A DNA stretch of 23,452 bases. It comes from Reclinomonas americana ATCC 50394 (Eukaryota; Jakobida; Jakobea; Jakobida). Positions within the stretch are counted from its first letter, which is position 1; every line of letters starts with the position of its first letter. A program made the translations under genes and the position numbers. The notes under the pieces were generated by a model, which had not been told where the DNA came from, searched no databases, and saw nothing but the letters and a program-made list of their open reading frames with translations. Shown here in pieces: positions 21,433 through 23,452 of the stretch. The stretch covers positions 1 to 23,452 of the forward strand of contig AFZH01021870.1 in the NCBI GenBank assembly GCA_048213135.1, given 5' to 3'.

Positions 21433-23452
21433 CTACGGCGTGGAAGTCGAGGTGTGTATCATTTGAGTGACGCGCGCGCCACCACAGAGTCACTTGCAGT
21501 GGCATCGACGATTACCACCGCTGTGGCTATGCCGGTGGATGTGGAGGCGGTGGTGGCAACATCAGCAGCGGCACCGGTGTCGCTGTTGGCGCGCCGGGCG
21601 GTGACCACCAACAGCCATTCACTGTCGCCGAGGTGAGTGTGTGACTGTGTGTGCGTGTGCGTCTGTGTGCGACTGTGCATTGATGAGTGCTGTGTGCGCA
21701 GTGCATCTTCGCGGTCTCGGTTGAGCACGCTGCGCAGCGTCACTCGTGATGTGATGATGGTGGACGAAGGCGATGATGATGATGAGCAGGTCGATATCGA
21801 TTGTCGACCTCTCTCGTCTCCTCTGTGCCTTCCGTCCTCTGTCGTGTCGCGTGTGCCGCTGAGTGAGGCTGAGGTGGTGGACTTGCTGCAAGAGTCCGCT
21901 GCCCTGTCATCGCCACCGCCGCGACCACCAGCACCTCCAGTGCAGTCCATGTTTGTGGACGGCGTCGGCAACGACGGCTCTGTTGACGAGTCCGACCTGC
22001 TGCTCTGTCTGAGCGACTTGGCGACCGAGCATGTGAACATGTCGCCGCCGGTGGACGATGACCTTGGCACTCCTCCTCCGCCCCTTCCTCCTCCACCGCC
22101 ACCGCCACCGCCGCCGCCACCAGCTGCGGTGTTGCCGCGTCAGTTGGGCGACTACTTGGGAGTGGATGCGCCGGAGATTGTGGAAAAGTACGCCGCCATG
22201 GGCATTGTGGAGTTGCATCCGTGGCAGCGCGAGGCGCTGAGCTCGCCCGGTGTGCTCGATCGCCATCGCAGCCTGGTGTACACGGCGCCAACCAGCGGTG
22301 GCAAGACTCTCGGTTGCGTGCTCGCCTGGCGCTGCGATCGGTGACCACTCGCTCACGTACTCACACTGCACAGTGGCCGAGATCCTTCTCATCCGCCGCC
22401 TTCTGCTCACGGGGCACAAGGCGCTCGTCATCTTGCCGTTTGTCAGCATTGTGCGCGAAAAAGCAAAACAGCTGTCTCGAGTTACGTGGAACTCCTCTCG
22501 CTCCCTATGTTCACTCACTCACTCACTCATCCGCCGACAGATCCTGAAGCCCGACGGCTTCACTGTCTCGGCGCATTACAACGTGGTTGGCGGCTCACTC
22601 GGCGAGGATGAGCACGTGGCGGTGGCCACCATTGAAAAGGCTGCCGGCATGGTGAATCGCCTCATTGAGGAGGGTCGCGTGCGCGAGCTCGGAACGGTGG
22701 TGGTGGACGAGGCGCACATGATGGGCGATCCGTCACGCGGCTTTCAGATTGAGTGCACGCTGACCAAGCTCCGCCACGCCGTCGGCGCCCAGCTGCAGGT
22801 GGTGGCCATGAGTGCCACGCTACCCAACATGCCCGACATTGCGCACTGGCTCGACGCCGTGCTGTATCAGACATCGTTTCGACCCACGCAACTTGACGAG
22901 TGCTTTGCCATGGAGGGACGAGGCGAAACCGACGATAAGCAGGAGTATTTGGTGTTGCACGATCGAGTTCCGTGTGGTTGTTTGTTGTTTTTTAATTTAC
23001 TTGTTGACCAGCTCTGACTGGGTGGCAACACACACAGAGTGGCCAACCGAGTCAGTACGTGAACCCAAGCGACGGACAACTGTGCACTCGCCGGTTGCCG
23101 ATGTTGCCTGTCAGCCAAACCACAACTGTGTTCAGCAACAACATCCACCAGTTCCTCTTCCGTGCAGTTGCGCACCGGCCTACATCTCCCCTTTTCCTCC
23201 CCCTGCTGGCTTTTCTGCTTACCACGCAGCGCAGGGTTTCAACACGATTCACGACAGTGTGCTTCGGGGCGAGGGCGTGCTGGTGTTTTGTGCGACCAAG
23301 AACAATTGCATCGAGTTTGCGCGCGGTTTTGCGCAGAGGGCCAATGGAGTTGGTGCGTGGTGACGCGACATGAACACTGTGTGCCACGATGTTGACCCCC
23401 TCCCCTGTGTGTGTGTTGTTGAGTAGCTCGCGTCAAGGAGGGTGCTAAAGAA
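21433..23452 (+). CDS. Pol theta/HELQ-type superfamily 2 DNA helicase, partial
   Basis: Exons: 21433-21632, 21702-22312, 22374-22480, 22541-22966, 23038-23166, 23235-23352 and 23427-23452 (runs off the edge). After a Ser/Ala/acidic N-terminus and a poly-Pro run come HPWQREAL, Walker A APTSGGKT (22285-22308), LVAEILLIRRLL, LVILPFVSIVREK, ATIEKAAGMVNRLIEEGR, Walker B DEAH (22706-22717), SATLPN (22811 on) and VLVFCATKNNCIEFA. This helicase group acts in DNA double-strand break and crosslink repair. POLQ would also carry a C-terminal family A polymerase, beyond the window; HELQ would not, so the two cannot be told apart here. Most relatives have DELH; this has DEAH. The intron 22313-22373 (gttgcg donor) restores the motif TLVAEIL. 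The start is not determined. The tract 21452-21487 looks intron-like but is 36 nt and in frame, so it is read through. Confidence 0.9.
22066..22131 (+). repeat. Poly-proline coding tract of the helicase
   Basis: A CCT/CCG/CCA run codes for about twenty prolines with one Leu, between an acidic linker and the helicase core. It is a disordered linker or profilin/SH3/WW-type binding site; which one is not shown. Confidence 0.85.

Noticed and set aside
21452-21487. 36-nt GT-AG intron in the helicase N-terminus
   Set aside because: Length is a multiple of three, the frame is open, and it is shorter than the 49-nt minimum seen in well-supported introns.
22812-23363. Continuous frame across the helicase after SAT motif
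   Set aside because: Reading through gives Pro/Cys-rich text unlike the family. Splicing at 22967-23037 and 23167-23234 gives a frame leading smoothly into the VLVFC motif.
1-23452. CRISPR arrays, bacterial operons, IS elements, tRNA or rRNA genes
   Set aside because: No regularly spaced repeats, terminal inverted repeats, transposase frames, cloverleaf-like boxes or rRNA-like stretches were seen.

Overview
The window is nuclear DNA from a unicellular, intron-dense eukaryote. It carries clear eukaryote-only genes (a PDCD5 orthologue, a phosducin-like protein and a Pol theta/HELQ-type helicase). Its introns are mostly 49-97 nt and usually GT-AG, and many have a CTGAC- or CTCAC-like branch site close to the acceptor. 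Genes sit 120-270 bp apart on both strands. Base composition is moderately GC-rich, with CT, GA and CA tracts. I cannot name the species. The giant beta-helix/multi-TM gene is of a kind seen in free-living protists; that placement is inference.

Layout, left to right: (1) the 5' exons of a minus-strand, coiled-coil-like gene that runs off the left edge (65-420). (2) A plus-strand SWIM + RING-H2 zinc-finger protein (594-2636). (3) A minus-strand phosducin-like protein of the PhLP1 type (3757-2905). (4) A divergent plus-strand PDCD5 gene (3877-4612) whose first coding exon is only the ATG. (5) An unrecognised plus-strand protein with a His-rich tract and a C4 cysteine cluster (4880-7374). (6) A minus-strand gene of about 13.7 kb (21228-7516). 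I could trace it through 59 exons with the frame closing exactly, to give about 3,241 residues: signal peptide, a long right-handed beta-helix of GG-hydrophobic-Tyr repeats, a Cys-rich stalk and a multi-pass membrane domain. (7) A divergent plus-strand superfamily 2 helicase of the POLQ/HELQ group (about 21433 to the right edge), incomplete at both ends.

The genes do not form a pathway. They are a housekeeping set (Gbeta-gamma/CCT co-chaperone, PDCD5, ubiquitin ligase candidate, DNA repair helicase) around one large surface protein. Three gene pairs are head to head and probably share promoter regions (421-593, 3758-3876, about 21229-21432). Two pairs are tail to tail (2637-2904, 7375-7515).

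The most unusual content is in the giant gene. Many of its introns are phase 1 and cut the conserved glycine codon of the beta-helix repeat. Three candidate 3-nt GCG microexons, each with its own acceptor and donor, would add single glycines at repeat turns. Two introns in this gene, and one in the RING gene, are best read as GC-AG. All splice models here come from reading frame and splice signals, not from transcripts.
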